Shown one piece after another: positions 52,303 to 62,321 of a stretch of DNA of 64,000 nucleotides. The translations under genes and the position numbers were made by a program. How positions within the stretch are numbered: position 1 is the first letter of the stretch; every line of letters starts with the position of its first letter. The notes beneath the pieces are model-generated. The model did not search any database. It had not been told where the DNA came from and worked only from the letters and a program-made list of their open reading frames with translations. This DNA comes from Hymenobacter gummosus (GTDB lineage Bacteria; Bacteroidota; Bacteroidia; Cytophagales; Hymenobacteraceae): the NCBI RefSeq assembly GCF_003970915.1, contig NZ_RXOF01000003.1, positions 248,001 to 312,000 on the forward strand, given 5' to 3'.

Positions 52303-55300
52303 ATGAGTCAGCAGAACCACCCCACATCCAGCAGCCGCGAAAATCGTCTGGCTCCCCCTCTCCATTTTCGGAGTGGGCGCCGGGGGGTGAGGCGCACCGC
52401 TTGGGCGGCTATGCTCGGCTTAGCGTCCCTTACCGCCCAGGCCCAGGAAGCTAGCGTGTACTTTTTCCCCGGCGTCTCGCACCCGCCGCAGGTGTACCAG
52501 GGCCCGGAGGCCGACGGCTGGCAGGTGCCGCAGATAACGGAGCTGAACCGCGACCGGGCCCGGGCCACGGCCTATTCCTTCGCCTCGGAGGCTGCCGCGC
52601 TGGAAGGTAACCGCGAGAAATCCGGCCGGCTGCTGAGCCTGAACGGCCCCTGGGACTTCAGCTTCGCCCAAAAGCCGAGTGACGCGCCCAAGGACTTTCA
52701 GCGGGGCCGCGTGCAGGGCTGGAAGCAGCTCACGGTGCCCTCGAACTGGGAGATGAACGGCTACGACCTGCCCATCTACAAATCGGCCAAGTACCCTTTC
52801 CGCCCCGTCGACCCGCCCTTCGTGCCCCAGGACTACAATGGCGTGGGCTCGTACCAGCGCAGCTTCTCGGTGCCGGCCGATTGGCGCGGCATGAACGTGA
52901 CCCTGCACTTCGGCGGGGTCAGCTCGGCGTTTAAGGTGTGGGTGAATGGCAAGTTTCTGGGCTACGCCGAGGACAGCTGCCTGCCCTCGGAGTTCAACGT
53001 GACGCCCTACCTGCAGGCCGGCGAAAACACGGTGTCGGTGCAGGTCATGCGCTGGTCGGATGGCTCTTACCTGGAAGACCAGGACCACTGGCGCCTCTCG
53101 GGCATCTACCGCGAAGTGCTGCTGCTGGCCGAGCCCAAGCTCCGCCTGGCCGACTTCCACTGGCAGGCCAAGCTCGACAAGCAGTACCAGGACGCGACGT
53201 TGAGCATCCGGCCCCGCCTGGAAAACTTCACCGGTGACAACGACCTGAAGGGCTACGAAGTCAAGGCCCAGCTCTACGACCGGGCGGGCAAGCCGGTGCT
53301 GGCCCAGCCCCTGCAGCGCACCGCCGAAAGCATCATCAACGAGCCCTACCCGCGCCTGGATAACGCCAAGTTCGGACTGCTGGAAGCCAAGATTCCGAAC
53401 CCGCTGAAGTGGAGCGACGAGGCGCCCAACCTCTACACCCTGGTCTTGACCTTGACCGATAAGGCGGGCGCGGTGCTGGAAAGCAAGAGCTGCAAGGTGG
53501 GCTTCCGGGCCATCGAGTTCGACAAGCAGACGGGCAAGCTGCTGATTAACGGCAAGCTTACCTACCTCTACGGCGTCAACCGCCACGACCACCACCCGAC
53601 CAAGGGCATGGCCGTGAGCCGCGAAGACATCCGCAAGGATGTGGCGACGCTCAAGCAGTTCAACTTCAACTGCATCCGCACCTCGCACTACCCCAACGAC
53701 CCGTACTTCTACGACCTCTGCGACGAGTACGGCATCCTGGTGATGGACGAGGCCAACCTGGAAACCCATGGCCTGGGCGCCAAGCTCAGCAACGACCCGG
53801 CCTGGACCACCGCCTACCAGGAGCGCAGCATGCGCATGGCCCTGCGCGACAAAAACCACCCCTCGGTGGTGTTCTGGAGCCTGGGCAATGAATCCGGCCG
53901 GGGGCCCAACCACGCCGCTATGGGCGCCTGGCTGCACGATTTCGACATCACCCGCCCGCTGCACTACGAGCCGGCCCAGGGCGACCCGCACCTCGACGGC
54001 TACATCAGCCCCTCCGACCCGGGCTACCCGAAAAATCACGCCTACCGCATCCAGGTGCCGCGCGACCAGGCCTACGTGGACATGGTCAGCCGCATGTACC
54101 CCGGCATCTTCACCGCCGAATTGCTGGCGAATCAGCAAAATGGTGACAACCGGCCCATCTTCTTCTGCGAGTACGCCCACTCCATGGGCAACGCCACCGG
54201 CAACATCAAGGAGTTCTGGGACGCTTGGCGCGCCACCAAGCGCATCATCGGCGGCTGCATCTGGGAGTACCGCGACCAGGGCCTTTTGAAGCGCGACTCC
54301 GTGGGCACGGCCTACTACGCCTACGGCGGCGACTTCCAGGAGAAGTACTACGACGACTTCACCATCAAGGGCATTGCCGACTCGGAGGGCAATCCGAAAG
54401 CGGCCCTCTACGAGTGCAAGCGGGTGAACCAGCCGCTGGAAACCACCCTGGCCGACGCCGCGCAGGCGCTGGTGAAGGTGCAGAACCGCCACGCCAGCAA
54501 GTCGGCCGCCGACTACCAGCTGACGCTGACCCTGCGCGAAGACGGCCGCGTGGTGGCTACCAAGCCCCTGCCCCGCCTGCGCCTGGCCGCCCAGCGCGAC
54601 ACCGTCATCAGCCTGCGGCCCTACCTGCCCAAGCTCAAAGCCGGCGCCGAGTACCTGGCTACTGTTTCGTTCACCCTGCCCGAAGCTACCATGTGGGCGC
54701 CGAAGGGCCACGAAGTAGCCGCCAACCAGCTGGCCCTGACCGGCCTGGCCCAGCCTGCAAAATCCGCCAAGAGCTTCCCGGCCGTGGCCGTACGCGACGA
54801 CGCTAAAGCTTATACCATCAGCGGCAAGGGCTTCGCGGTAAGCATCGATAAGGCCACCGGCGCGCTGACCAGCTACCAGCAGAACGGCGCTGAGCAGCTG
54901 GCCGCCCCGCTGCTGCCCCACTTCACCCGCCCGCTCACCGACAACGACCGGCGCGGCTGGAAGGCCCCCAAAAAGCTGAAACCGTGGTTTGAGGCCCAGC
55001 CCAAGCTCGAAAGCCTGACCCTGGATAAATCTGCCGGCCTGGCCAGCCTCACCAGCACCTACAGCCTCATCGACGCCACCACCAAAGTGCGCGTAACCTA
55101 CACGGTAAACGGGGCCGGGGTGCTGAAAGTGGACTACACCCTGACGCCCACTGCCGGCCTGCCCAACCTGCCCCGCGTGGGCCTAAAGGGCGGCATCCGG
55201 CGCAGCTACGACCAGCTCAGCTACTACGGCCGCGGCCCCTGGGAAAACTACCTGGACCGCCGCTACGGCATCGACGCGGGTATCTACAGCCACGCCCTGC

Positions 55301-55737
55301 CCACGGCCGCCGACTCCTACGTGGTGCCCCAGGAATTCGGCACCCGCACCGATATCCGCTGGCTGCAGCTGGCCGATAAGCAGGGCCGGGGCCTGCTGGT
55401 AGTGGCCGATTCGCTGTTGAGCATGACGGCTCTGCCCTTCACCGAGCAGAACATCCAGACCGCCCGCCACACGAACCGCCTCAAGGACGCCGGCTTCATC
55501 GCGCTGAACCTCGACCTGGCCCAGATGGGCGTGGGCGGCAACACCAGCTGGGACGACCAGGCCGCCCCGCTGCCGCAGCACCAGCTGCCCGCCAAACCCT
55601 ACCGCTACAGCTTCTACCTGCTGCCGGTGGACGGCAAGAAAAAGCCCGGCGAACTGGCCCGCCGCATCCAGTTCCCTACGCCGACTGCCCGGCCGACCAC
55701 CATGCCGCCCGCGGGAGCAACTGGCTCCCTGCGCTGA
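52303..55737 (+). CDS. beta-galactosidase, GH2 (LacZ-type)
   Basis: The 1144-residue enzyme has the full LacZ-like layout. The N-terminal jelly roll includes LTVPSNWEMNGYDLPIYKS. The TIM barrel carries VFWSLGNESGRGPNH (acid/base Glu) and FFCEYAHSMGNATGN (nucleophile Glu), with GGCIWEYRDQGL. A C-terminal Bgal_small domain has YYGRGPWENYLDRRYG. The N-terminus is odd: a REP-type repeat (52350-52398) is read in frame before the hydrophobic signal core (RTAWAAMLGLASLTAQAQEA). The ATG at 52303, 8 bp after the previous stop, is the most likely start; ATG 52411 would give only a short signal core. Confidence 0.92.
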   Translation: MSQQNHPTSSSRENRLAPPLHFRSGRRGVRRTAWAAMLGLASLTAQAQEASVYFFPGVSHPPQVYQGPEADGWQVPQITELNRDRARATAYSFASEAAALEGNREKSGRLLSLNGPWDFSFAQKPSDAPKDFQRGRVQGWKQLTVPSNWEMNGYDLPIYKSAKYPFRPVDPPFVPQDYNGVGSYQRSFSVPADWRGMNVTLHFGGVSSAFKVWVNGKFLGYAEDSCLPSEFNVTPYLQAGENTVSVQVMRWSDGSYLEDQDHWRLSGIYREVLLLAEPKLRLADFHWQAKLDKQYQDATLSIRPRLENFTGDNDLKGYEVKAQLYDRAGKPVLAQPLQRTAESIINEPYPRLDNAKFGLLEAKIPNPLKWSDEAPNLYTLVLTLTDKAGAVLESKSCKVGFRAIEFDKQTGKLLINGKLTYLYGVNRHDHHPTKGMAVSREDIRKDVATLKQFNFNCIRTSHYPNDPYFYDLCDEYGILVMDEANLETHGLGAKLSNDPAWTTAYQERSMRMALRDKNHPSVVFWSLGNESGRGPNHAAMGAWLHDFDITRPLHYEPAQGDPHLDGYISPSDPGYPKNHAYRIQVPRDQAYVDMVSRMYPGIFTAELLANQQNGDNRPIFFCEYAHSMGNATGNIKEFWDAWRATKRIIGGCIWEYRDQGLLKRDSVGTAYYAYGGDFQEKYYDDFTIKGIADSEGNPKAALYECKRVNQPLETTLADAAQALVKVQNRHASKSAADYQLTLTLREDGRVVATKPLPRLRLAAQRDTVISLRPYLPKLKAGAEYLATVSFTLPEATMWAPKGHEVAANQLALTGLAQPAKSAKSFPAVAVRDDAKAYTISGKGFAVSIDKATGALTSYQQNGAEQLAAPLLPHFTRPLTDNDRRGWKAPKKLKPWFEAQPKLESLTLDKSAGLASLTSTYSLIDATTKVRVTYTVNGAGVLKVDYTLTPTAGLPNLPRVGLKGGIRRSYDQLSYYGRGPWENYLDRRYGIDAGIYSHALPTAADSYVVPQEFGTRTDIRWLQLADKQGRGLLVVADSLLSMTALPFTEQNIQTARHTNRLKDAGFIALNLDLAQMGVGGNTSWDDQAAPLPQHQLPAKPYRYSFYLLPVDGKKKPGELARRIQFPTPTARPTTMPPAGATGSLR
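52350..52398 (+). repeat. REP-type repeat read inside the beta-galactosidase N-terminus
   Basis: CTGGCTCCCCCTCTCCATTT... GGGGGGTGAGGCGC matches the family at 55780, 58532 and 62271. Here it is translated as roughly LAPPLHFRSGRRGVRR, just before the signal-peptide core. Confidence 0.85.
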
Positions 55738-55779
55738 GTTCCTACAATTCATTTCATCAAAGCCGCTGAATCCTGCGTC

Positions 55780-55872
55780 TGGCCCACCTCCCCATTTTCG
55801 GAGAGGGGGCCGGGGGGTGAGGCGCAACGTCAGCACGCGAGATGCTTCGGCTGCGCCTTTGCATGACGTTCT
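55780..55872. repeat. REP-type repeats before the CoA-transferase cluster
   Basis: A single GGCCCACCTCCCCATTTTCG... GGGGTGAGGCGC unit is followed by a diverged CGAGATGCTTCGGCT... CATGACGTT unit. They fill most of the gap between the PUL and the next operon. Confidence 0.75.
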
Positions 55873-55909
55873 GTATTGACTTCAACCGCTCGGAAATAAC
55901 CCGTCCTCA

Positions 55910-57109
55910 ATGTCCGCCGACCACATTCACCTGAAAGGCATTACCTGGAACCACAGCCGCGGCTTCGTGCCCATGGCCGCCACCGCGCAGCGCTTCTCGG
56001 AGCTGCACCCCCACGTGAGCATCACCTGGGAAAAGCGCAGCCTGCAGCAGTTTGCCGACGAGTCCATTCAGCAGCTGGCCGAGCGGTTCGACCTGCTGGT
56101 CATCGACCACCCCTGGGCCGGCTTCGCGGCCCGCACCGGCTCCATTCTGCCCCTCGACGAGCACCTGCCCGCCGCCTTTCTGGCCGATCAGCAGCAGAAC
56201 ACCGTGGGCCACTCCTACGAAAGCTACAGCTTCAGCGGGCACCAGTGGGCCCTGCCCATCGACGCGGCCACGCCCGTAGCCGCCAGCCGCCCGGACTTGC
56301 TGGCGAAACACGGATTAGCCGTTCCGCAGACGTTTGACGAGCTGCTGCAGCTGGCCGACCGGGGCCTGGTGGCCTTCGCGCTGATTCCCATCGACACGCT
56401 GATGAGCTTCTACATGTTCTGCTGCTCGCTGGGCGAAGACCCCTGCCAGCGCGAGGACGAAGTGGTGAGCGAAGCCGTGGGCGTGCGGGCCCTGCAGATG
56501 TTCCGCGAGCTGGCCCGCAAAGTCGATCCGGCCTGCTTCCAGCGCAACCCCATCCAGGTGTACGAGGCCATGACGCAGACCGACTCTCTGGCCTACTGCC
56601 CCTTCGCCTACGGCTACAGCAACTACGCCCGCCGCGGCTACGCCCGCCAGCTGCTGCACTTCCACGACCTGGTGAGCCTGCAGCCCGGCGGCCCCGGCAT
56701 GCGCAGCACCCTCGGCGGCACCGGCCTGGCTATTTCGGCCCAGTGCCAGCACGTGGAAGTGGCCGCTCAATACGCCGAGTTCGTGGCCTCGCCTGCCTGC
56801 CAGCAGACCCTATACTTCGACAACGGCGGGCAGCCCGGCCACCTCGCCGCCTGGCAGGATGCGCACACCAACGAGCAGAGCCACGACTACTTCCGCGCCA
56901 CCCTGCCCACCCTGCAGCGCGCTTTCCTGCGCCCGCGCTACCACGGCCACATGTTTTTCCAGGACCACGCCGGCGAGCCGGTGCGCCAGTACCTAATGCA
57001 CGGCGGCGACGAGCGGGCCCTGCTGCAACAGCTGAACCAGCTCTACCGCGAGTCGCGGCAGATGCAGGCAGCTGATGCCACAGCCACCGAAGCCGCTGCG
57101 CAACGCTAA
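55910..57109 (+). CDS. solute-binding-protein-fold protein without signal peptide (I)
   Basis: The 399-residue protein resembles family 1 extracellular solute-binding proteins: a mixed alpha/beta two-lobe fold with FDLLVIDHPWAGFAARTGSI, ALPIDAATPVAASRPDLL, and PQTFDELLQLADRG. It starts MSADHIHLKGITWNHSRGF and has no signal peptide or lipobox, so it should stay in the cytoplasm. No ABC permease or ATPase gene is near. Four genes downstream a different binding-protein-like gene (59764) also lacks a signal. Between them are two CoA-transferases. It may sense or bind a sugar acid or its CoA ester. Function unknown. Confidence 0.75.
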   Translation: MSADHIHLKGITWNHSRGFVPMAATAQRFSELHPHVSITWEKRSLQQFADESIQQLAERFDLLVIDHPWAGFAARTGSILPLDEHLPAAFLADQQQNTVGHSYESYSFSGHQWALPIDAATPVAASRPDLLAKHGLAVPQTFDELLQLADRGLVAFALIPIDTLMSFYMFCCSLGEDPCQREDEVVSEAVGVRALQMFRELARKVDPACFQRNPIQVYEAMTQTDSLAYCPFAYGYSNYARRGYARQLLHFHDLVSLQPGGPGMRSTLGGTGLAISAQCQHVEVAAQYAEFVASPACQQTLYFDNGGQPGHLAAWQDAHTNEQSHDYFRATLPTLQRAFLRPRYHGHMFFQDHAGEPVRQYLMHGGDERALLQQLNQLYRESRQMQAADATATEAAAQR

Positions 57110-57127
57110 CAGAACCACCTAAAAAGA

Positions 57128-57302
57128 ACGTCATGCTAAGCCCCGCGAAGCACCTCTACCGCTTTGCCTGAACGGAAAAAGAAGAGCCTCATGTCGAGCT
57201 TGTCGAGACATCTCGCGTGCTGACGTCCGATAGTAGACTCCACACCAGAACAATACTCCCAGGCGTCAGCACGCGAGATGTCTCGACAAGCTCGACATGA
57301 CG
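57128..57302. repeat. complex REP-type element
   Basis: A unit starting AACGTCATGCTAAGCCCCGC is followed by an inverted pair with arms CATGTCGAGCTTGTCGAGAC around TAGTAGACTCC. The right arm ends just upstream of the CoA-transferase start. Confidence 0.8.
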
Positions 57303-57328
57303 ACCTAGCGAAGACCGAATACACTCCT

Positions 57329-58486
57329 ATGTCACTTCCCCTGGAAGGTCTGCTAGTCATCGAGTTCAGCCAGTTTCTGGCCGCGCCCTCGGCGGGCCTG
57401 CGCCTGGCCGACCTCGGCGCCCGCGTCATCAAGATCGAGCGGCCGGGCGCGGGCGAGGCAGGTCGGCAGATTGCCATCAAGAACCTGTTCGTCGACGGCA
57501 GCAGCCTGGTGTTTCACACCATCAACCGCCACAAGGAATCCTACGCGGCCGACCTGAAAAACCCCGAGGACCTGGCCCGCGTGAAGCAGCTGCTGGCCCA
57601 AGCCGACATCATGACCCACAACTTCCGGCCGGGCATCATGGAGAAAATCGGGCTGGACTACGACGCCGTGCGCGCCCTGAACCCGCGCATTGTGTACGGC
57701 GTGGTGACGGGCTACGGCCCGACGGGCCCCTGGGCCACCAAGCCGGGGCAGGATCTGCTGGTGCAGTCCATGTCGGGCCTGACGTGGCTGAGCGGCACCG
57801 CCCAGGACGGCCCCACGCCCTTCGGCATTGCCGTGGCCGACATCATCTGCGGCTCGCACTTCGCCCAGGGGCTGCTGGCCGGCCTGCTGAAGCGCGGCAA
57901 GACGGGCCGCAGCGTGCTGGTGGAAGCCAGCCTGCTGGAGTCGGTGCTGGATATGCAGTTTGAGCTGCTGACCACCCACTTCAACGACGGCGGGCAGCTG
58001 CCCCGGCGCGGGGCCGTGCGCGGCACCGCCCACCCCTACCTGAGCGCGCCCTACGGCATCTACCCCACCCAGGACGGCTACCTGGCCCTGGCCATGGGCA
58101 ACCTGCCCCAGCTCGACGCGACGCTCGGCTGCGGCATCCTCGAAGCCTATCCAGAGCCAGCTTCCTGGTTTGAGTTCCGCGACGCCATTGCCGAAAAGCT
58201 AACCGCTGCCCTGCGCGAGAAGCCCACGCAGGAGTGGCTGACCGCGCTGGAGCCGCTGGGTATCTGGTGCGCCGAGGTGCTGAATTACCAGCAGGCTACC
58301 AGCAGCCCCGGCTTCCAGGCCCTGGGCATGCGGCAGCGGGTGACCTTGCCCGACGGCCAGCAACTGGCCACCACCCGCTGCCCCATCCGCATCGACGGCC
58401 AGAAGCTGTACTCACCCCAGGCTGCCCCGCGCCCCGGCCAGCACACGGCCGAAATCAACGCAGAATTTCACCTGACCAGCCACTAA
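57329..58486 (+). CDS. class III (CaiB/BaiF) CoA-transferase I
   Basis: The 385-residue enzyme should move CoA between carboxylic acids. Family motifs are present: [30 protein letters not shown] (CoA-binding start), [30 protein letters not shown], and [20 protein letters not shown]. The catalytic Asp of the family is probably Asp171 in [17 protein letters not shown]. Start at 57329 ([14 protein letters not shown]) is chosen; the earlier ATG lies in the REP. A second, similar gene follows at 58608, so the two may form a heteromer or act in sequence. Confidence 0.9.
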   Translation: MSLPLEGLLVIEFSQFLAAPSAGLRLADLGARVIKIERPGAGEAGRQIAIKNLFVDGSSLVFHTINRHKESYAADLKNPEDLARVKQLLAQADIMTHNFRPGIMEKIGLDYDAVRALNPRIVYGVVTGYGPTGPWATKPGQDLLVQSMSGLTWLSGTAQDGPTPFGIAVADIICGSHFAQGLLAGLLKRGKTGRSVLVEASLLESVLDMQFELLTTHFNDGGQLPRRGAVRGTAHPYLSAPYGIYPTQDGYLALAMGNLPQLDATLGCGILEAYPEPASWFEFRDAIAEKLTAALREKPTQEWLTALEPLGIWCAEVLNYQQATSSPGFQALGMRQRVTLPDGQQLATTRCPIRIDGQKLYSPQAAPRPGQHTAEINAEFHLTSH

Positions 58487-58531
58487 TTCACCGTCTCAGA
58501 ACGCCCCCACAAAAGGCCTCCCGCGGTCATC

Positions 58532-58577
58532 AGGCTCCCCCTCTCCTTTTTGGAGAGGGGGCCGGGGGGTGAGGCGC
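58532..58577 (+). repeat. REP-type repeat between CoA-transferase genes
   Basis: GGCTCCCCCTCTCCTTTTTG... GGGGTGAGGCGC lies in the 121-bp gap, the same family as in the beta-galactosidase N-terminus. Confidence 0.8.
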
Positions 58578-58607
58578 CACGTCAGCACGTTCTAAAGCAA
58601 ACTCCCC

Positions 58608-59771
58608 ATGAAGCCGCTCGAAGACTACTTAGTGGTTGATTTCAGCCAGTTCCTCTCTGGCCCCTCGGCCGCCCTGCGCCTGGCCGATTTCGGGGCGCGG
58701 GTCATCAAGATTGAGCGGCCGGAGACGGGCGACATCTGCCGGCACCTGTACACCTCCAACGTCATCATGAACGGGGAGTCGTCGGTGTTTCACGCCATCA
58801 ACCGCAACAAGGAAAGCTTCGCCGCCGACCTCAAAAACGACGCCGACCGCGCCCGGGTGTGGGAGTTGGTGCGCCGCGCCGACGTGGTGATGCACAACTA
58901 CCGCCCCGGCGTGATGGAGCGCCTGGGCTTCGACTACGACTCAGTACGGGCCCAGAACCCCACGGTGGTCTACGGCGAAATTTCCGGCTACGGCCCCGAC
59001 GGCCCCTGGCGCGACAAGCCCGGCCAGGACTTGCTGTTGCAGTCCGTCTCGGGCCTGACCTGGCTGAGCGGCAACGAGGGCAGCGGTCCGGTACCCATGG
59101 GCCTGTCCATCGTGGATATGCTGGCCGGGGCGCACCTGGCGCAGGGGCTGCTGGCCTGCCTGCTGCGGCGCAGCCTGCGCGGCGAGGGAGGTTTGGTGCA
59201 GGTGAGCATGCTCGAATCGGCCATTGATTTCCAGTTCGAGACGCTGACCACCTTTTTCAACGACGGCGGGCAGCTACCCCAGCGCACCCGCCACAACAGC
59301 GCCCACGCCTACCTCGGCGCACCCTACGGCATCTACCAGACCCAGAACGGCTACCTGGCCCTGGCCATGGGCTCTATTCCGAAGCTGGGCGAACTGCTCG
59401 GCTGCCCGGCCCTGCTGAATTATCCCGAGCCGAAGCAGGCCTTCGAGCAGCGCGACGACATCAAAGCCACCCTGGCCCAGCACCTGCGCACCGCTACTAC
59501 CGAAGCCTGGCTGGCCGTGCTCGAACCGGCCGACATCTGGTGCGCCAATGTGCTGACCTGGGATAAGCTGCTGCAGCACGAAGGCTTCCGCGGCCTCGAT
59601 ATGGTACAGACCGTGCAGATGACCGACGGCTACCAGTACCAGACCACCCGCTGCCCCATCCGCCTCGACGGCGAGCTGCTGACTTCGCCCATTGGCTCCC
59701 CGCAGCTGGGTCAGGACAACGCCCGCCTGCAGCGGGAATTTATGACCACCAACGCCCGCCAAGATGCCTGA
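58608..59771 (+). CDS. class III (CaiB/BaiF) CoA-transferase II
   Basis: The 387-residue paralogue of the gene at 57329 shares most of its length: [67 protein letters not shown]. The probable catalytic residue is Asp170 in [16 protein letters not shown]. Differences near the N-terminus ([17 protein letters not shown]) may set substrate choice. It overlaps the next binding-protein gene by 8 bp. Confidence 0.9.
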   Translation: MKPLEDYLVVDFSQFLSGPSAALRLADFGARVIKIERPETGDICRHLYTSNVIMNGESSVFHAINRNKESFAADLKNDADRARVWELVRRADVVMHNYRPGVMERLGFDYDSVRAQNPTVVYGEISGYGPDGPWRDKPGQDLLLQSVSGLTWLSGNEGSGPVPMGLSIVDMLAGAHLAQGLLACLLRRSLRGEGGLVQVSMLESAIDFQFETLTTFFNDGGQLPQRTRHNSAHAYLGAPYGIYQTQNGYLALAMGSIPKLGELLGCPALLNYPEPKQAFEQRDDIKATLAQHLRTATTEAWLAVLEPADIWCANVLTWDKLLQHEGFRGLDMVQTVQMTDGYQYQTTRCPIRLDGELLTSPIGSPQLGQDNARLQREFMTTNARQDA

Positions 59772-61020
59772 GCAACAGCCTTTCCGCGTGGCGGTGCGCA
59801 AGTTCGCACCCTTCGAAGCCCATCTGCAGAAGCTCTGGGCGGCCTACTGCGCCCACTCCGGCTGCACGCTGCCCGCCGAGTTCGTGCCCATGGACCTGCA
59901 CCCGCTGCACCAGAGCCTGCTGACGGATAAGGGCCTAGCAACCGGCGCCTGGGACCTGGCCCACATCAACACCGACTGGCTGCCCGAAGCCCAGGCCGCC
60001 GGCGCGTTGCTGGATCTTGCCTCGCTCATCCAGCAGAACCCGCCGGCCGATTTTCCGCAGGGCTGGAGCCCGTCATTGCGCCAGATGCAGCAGTACGGCG
60101 CCACTACGCTGGGTCTGCCCTTCCACGACGGCCCGGAGTGCCTGATTTACCGCCGGGACCTGTTCGACAGCCCCGAGGAACAAACTGCTTTTCAGCAGCA
60201 GCACGGCCGCCCCTTGCAGCCGCCCGCCACCTGGGCCGAGCTGCAGGAAGTAGCCCGCTTCTTCCACCGCCCCGCGCAAAACCTCTACGGCTTCGTCGCC
60301 GCTGGCTACCCCGACGGGCACAACACCGTCTTCGACTTCTGCCTGCACCTCTGGACCCGCGGCGGCCGGTTGCTCGATGAGCAGGGCCGCGTACACATCG
60401 ACTCCGAGGCGGCGCGGGAAGGGCTGTCGTTTTACCGCCAGCTGCTGCGCGACGCGGGCGCCATCCACCCGCAGTCCATGCAGTACGAGTCGGTGCAGGC
60501 GGGGCAGGCTTTTGCCCGGGGCGAGGCGGCGCTGATGATCAACTGGTTTGGCTTCGCGGCCGTGTGCGAGGTGGACGACGCCTGCCCGGTGCGCGGCAAA
60601 GTGGATATTACCGCCGTGCCGCGGGGCGAAGGGCCGCTGGGCCGCTCCGCCTCGCTGAACGTGTACTGGCTGTACGCCATAGCCGCCGGCAGCCGGCATC
60701 AGCAACTGGCCTACGACTTCATCCGCTTCGCCGTCAACCAGGAAAACGACAAGCGGCTGACGCTGGAAGGCGGCATCGGCTGCCGGCTTTCCACCTGGCA
60801 CGACGCGGGCATCAACGCGCAGGTGCCCTACTACCACAAGCTGGCCGCGCTGCACGAGCAGGCTGAGACGCTGCCCGCCAAGGCTAATTGGGCGCAGCTG
60901 GCCTCGGTCATCGACGAAGTGGTCCTGCAAGCCATCAATACCGAAGAGCCGGTAGCCGGGCTGCTGGCTGCCGGCCAAGCCAACATCAACGCCCTGGAAA
61001 ACACCCTGGACCATGTTTAG
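59764..61020 (+). CDS. solute-binding-protein-fold protein without signal peptide (II)
   Basis: The 418-residue protein has a sugar-binding-protein-like two-lobe pattern: [79 protein letters not shown]. Its start lies inside the CoA-transferase gene (8-bp overlap) and begins [18 protein letters not shown], with no hydrophobic signal, so it must be cytoplasmic. It overlaps the next gene by 8 bp too. Coupled translation with a CoA-transferase and an oxidoreductase argues for an intracellular role in the same pathway. It is unlike protein I in most of its sequence. Confidence 0.75.
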   Translation: MPEQQPFRVAVRKFAPFEAHLQKLWAAYCAHSGCTLPAEFVPMDLHPLHQSLLTDKGLATGAWDLAHINTDWLPEAQAAGALLDLASLIQQNPPADFPQGWSPSLRQMQQYGATTLGLPFHDGPECLIYRRDLFDSPEEQTAFQQQHGRPLQPPATWAELQEVARFFHRPAQNLYGFVAAGYPDGHNTVFDFCLHLWTRGGRLLDEQGRVHIDSEAAREGLSFYRQLLRDAGAIHPQSMQYESVQAGQAFARGEAALMINWFGFAAVCEVDDACPVRGKVDITAVPRGEGPLGRSASLNVYWLYAIAAGSRHQQLAYDFIRFAVNQENDKRLTLEGGIGCRLSTWHDAGINAQVPYYHKLAALHEQAETLPAKANWAQLASVIDEVVLQAINTEEPVAGLLAAGQANINALENTLDHV

Positions 61021-62134
61021 CATAGCCGACACCCCGATTCCCTACCAGCCCCAGCGGCCCGCCCGCCCGCTGCCCATCGTCATCATCGGCGCCGGCGGCA
61101 TCGTGGGCGACGCGCATTTGCCGGCCTACCGCAAGGCGGGTTTTGAGGTCGTGGGCATCACCAACCGCACCCGCGCCCGGGCCTCAACGCTGGCCGCCGA
61201 GTGGAACATCCCGCACGTCTACGACTCGGTAGCCGAGGCCGTGCGGCACGCCCCCGCCGACGCGGTGTACGACGTGACCATCATGCCCGAGCAGTTCGTG
61301 GCCACCCTGGAGCAGCTGCCCGACGGCGCGGCGGTGCTCATCCAGAAGCCCATGGGTGACTATTTCTGGCAGAGTCAGGAAATTCTGGCGGTCTGCCGCC
61401 GCAAAAACCTGGTGGCCGCCATCAACTGCCAGCTGCGCTTCGCGCCCTACGTGGCCGCCGCCCGGCACATGCTCGCGCAGGGGCTCATCGGCGAGCTGTA
61501 CGATCTGGAAGTGCGCGTGACCCTGGAGACGCCTTGGGAGTTGTTTCCGCACGTGATGGTGCACCCGCGCCTGGAAATTCAGTACCACAGCATCCACTAC
61601 ATCGACCTCGTCCGCTCCTTTCTCGGGGAGCCCAGACGCGTCATGGCCAAGACGCTGCGGCACCCGGCCAAGGCGCTGTCATCATCGCGCTCCACCATCC
61701 TGTTCGACTACGGCGACACCGTGCACGCGGTCATCAACACCAACCACGACCACTCCTTCGGGCCGCACAACCAGGAAAGCTTCATCAAGTGGGAAGGTAC
61801 CAAGGGCGCCATCAAAGCCCGCATGGGCCTGCTCATGGACTACCCCCACGGCGTGCCCGACAAGTTTGAGTACTGCCTCGTGCGCGAGAATGAAGCCCCA
61901 ACCTGGCACACGGTAGCGCTGGAAGGCTCCTGGTTCCCGGACGCTTTTATGGGCACGATGGGCACGCTGATGCAATTCAAGAATGGTGAAACCAGCGTGC
62001 TGCCAACCAGCGTGGAGGACGTCATCAAGACCATGGCCGTGGTAGAGGCGGCGTACGCGTCGAGCGACGGGCAGGCGGGCACCCCGAACGCAACGGCGCC
62101 CGCCGCCGCGGCAATTACCGGCGAAAAGCGGTAG
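61013..62134 (+). CDS. Gfo/Idh/MocA-family oxidoreductase
   Basis: The 373-residue enzyme has an N-terminal NAD(P) fold ([20 protein letters not shown]) and the lysine motif [15 protein letters not shown], the local form of the family's E-K-P. The C-terminal beta-sheet domain includes [20 protein letters not shown], with the family's His. It oxidises or reduces a sugar-like substrate. It overlaps the binding-protein gene by 8 bp, which ties it to this operon. Confidence 0.9.
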   Translation: MFSIADTPIPYQPQRPARPLPIVIIGAGGIVGDAHLPAYRKAGFEVVGITNRTRARASTLAAEWNIPHVYDSVAEAVRHAPADAVYDVTIMPEQFVATLEQLPDGAAVLIQKPMGDYFWQSQEILAVCRRKNLVAAINCQLRFAPYVAAARHMLAQGLIGELYDLEVRVTLETPWELFPHVMVHPRLEIQYHSIHYIDLVRSFLGEPRRVMAKTLRHPAKALSSSRSTILFDYGDTVHAVINTNHDHSFGPHNQESFIKWEGTKGAIKARMGLLMDYPHGVPDKFEYCLVRENEAPTWHTVALEGSWFPDAFMGTMGTLMQFKNGETSVLPTSVEDVIKTMAVVEAAYASSDGQAGTPNATAPAAAAITGEKR

Positions 62135-62270
62135 AGAGCAGGAGACTTGCCCGACTTTACGGCTGCATCTTACCCGCTCAACAACCTTTCAACCCCACTT
62201 AGCAACTCCCTGCCAACCCGAGCCGGTAGCAGTTAAAGCGGCCCGCACCGCTTTGACTGCGCTGCGTCAT

Positions 62271-62313
62271 CAGGCTCCCCCTCTCCACGGGAGAGGGGGC
62301 CGGGGGGTGAGGC
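62271..62313 (+). repeat. REP-type repeat just before the MaoC gene
   Basis: GGCTCCCCCTCTCCACGGGA... GGGGGGTGAGGCC ends 9 bp before the MaoC ATG, so its hairpin could affect ribosome access. Confidence 0.8.
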
Positions 62314-62321
62314 CACTCCGC

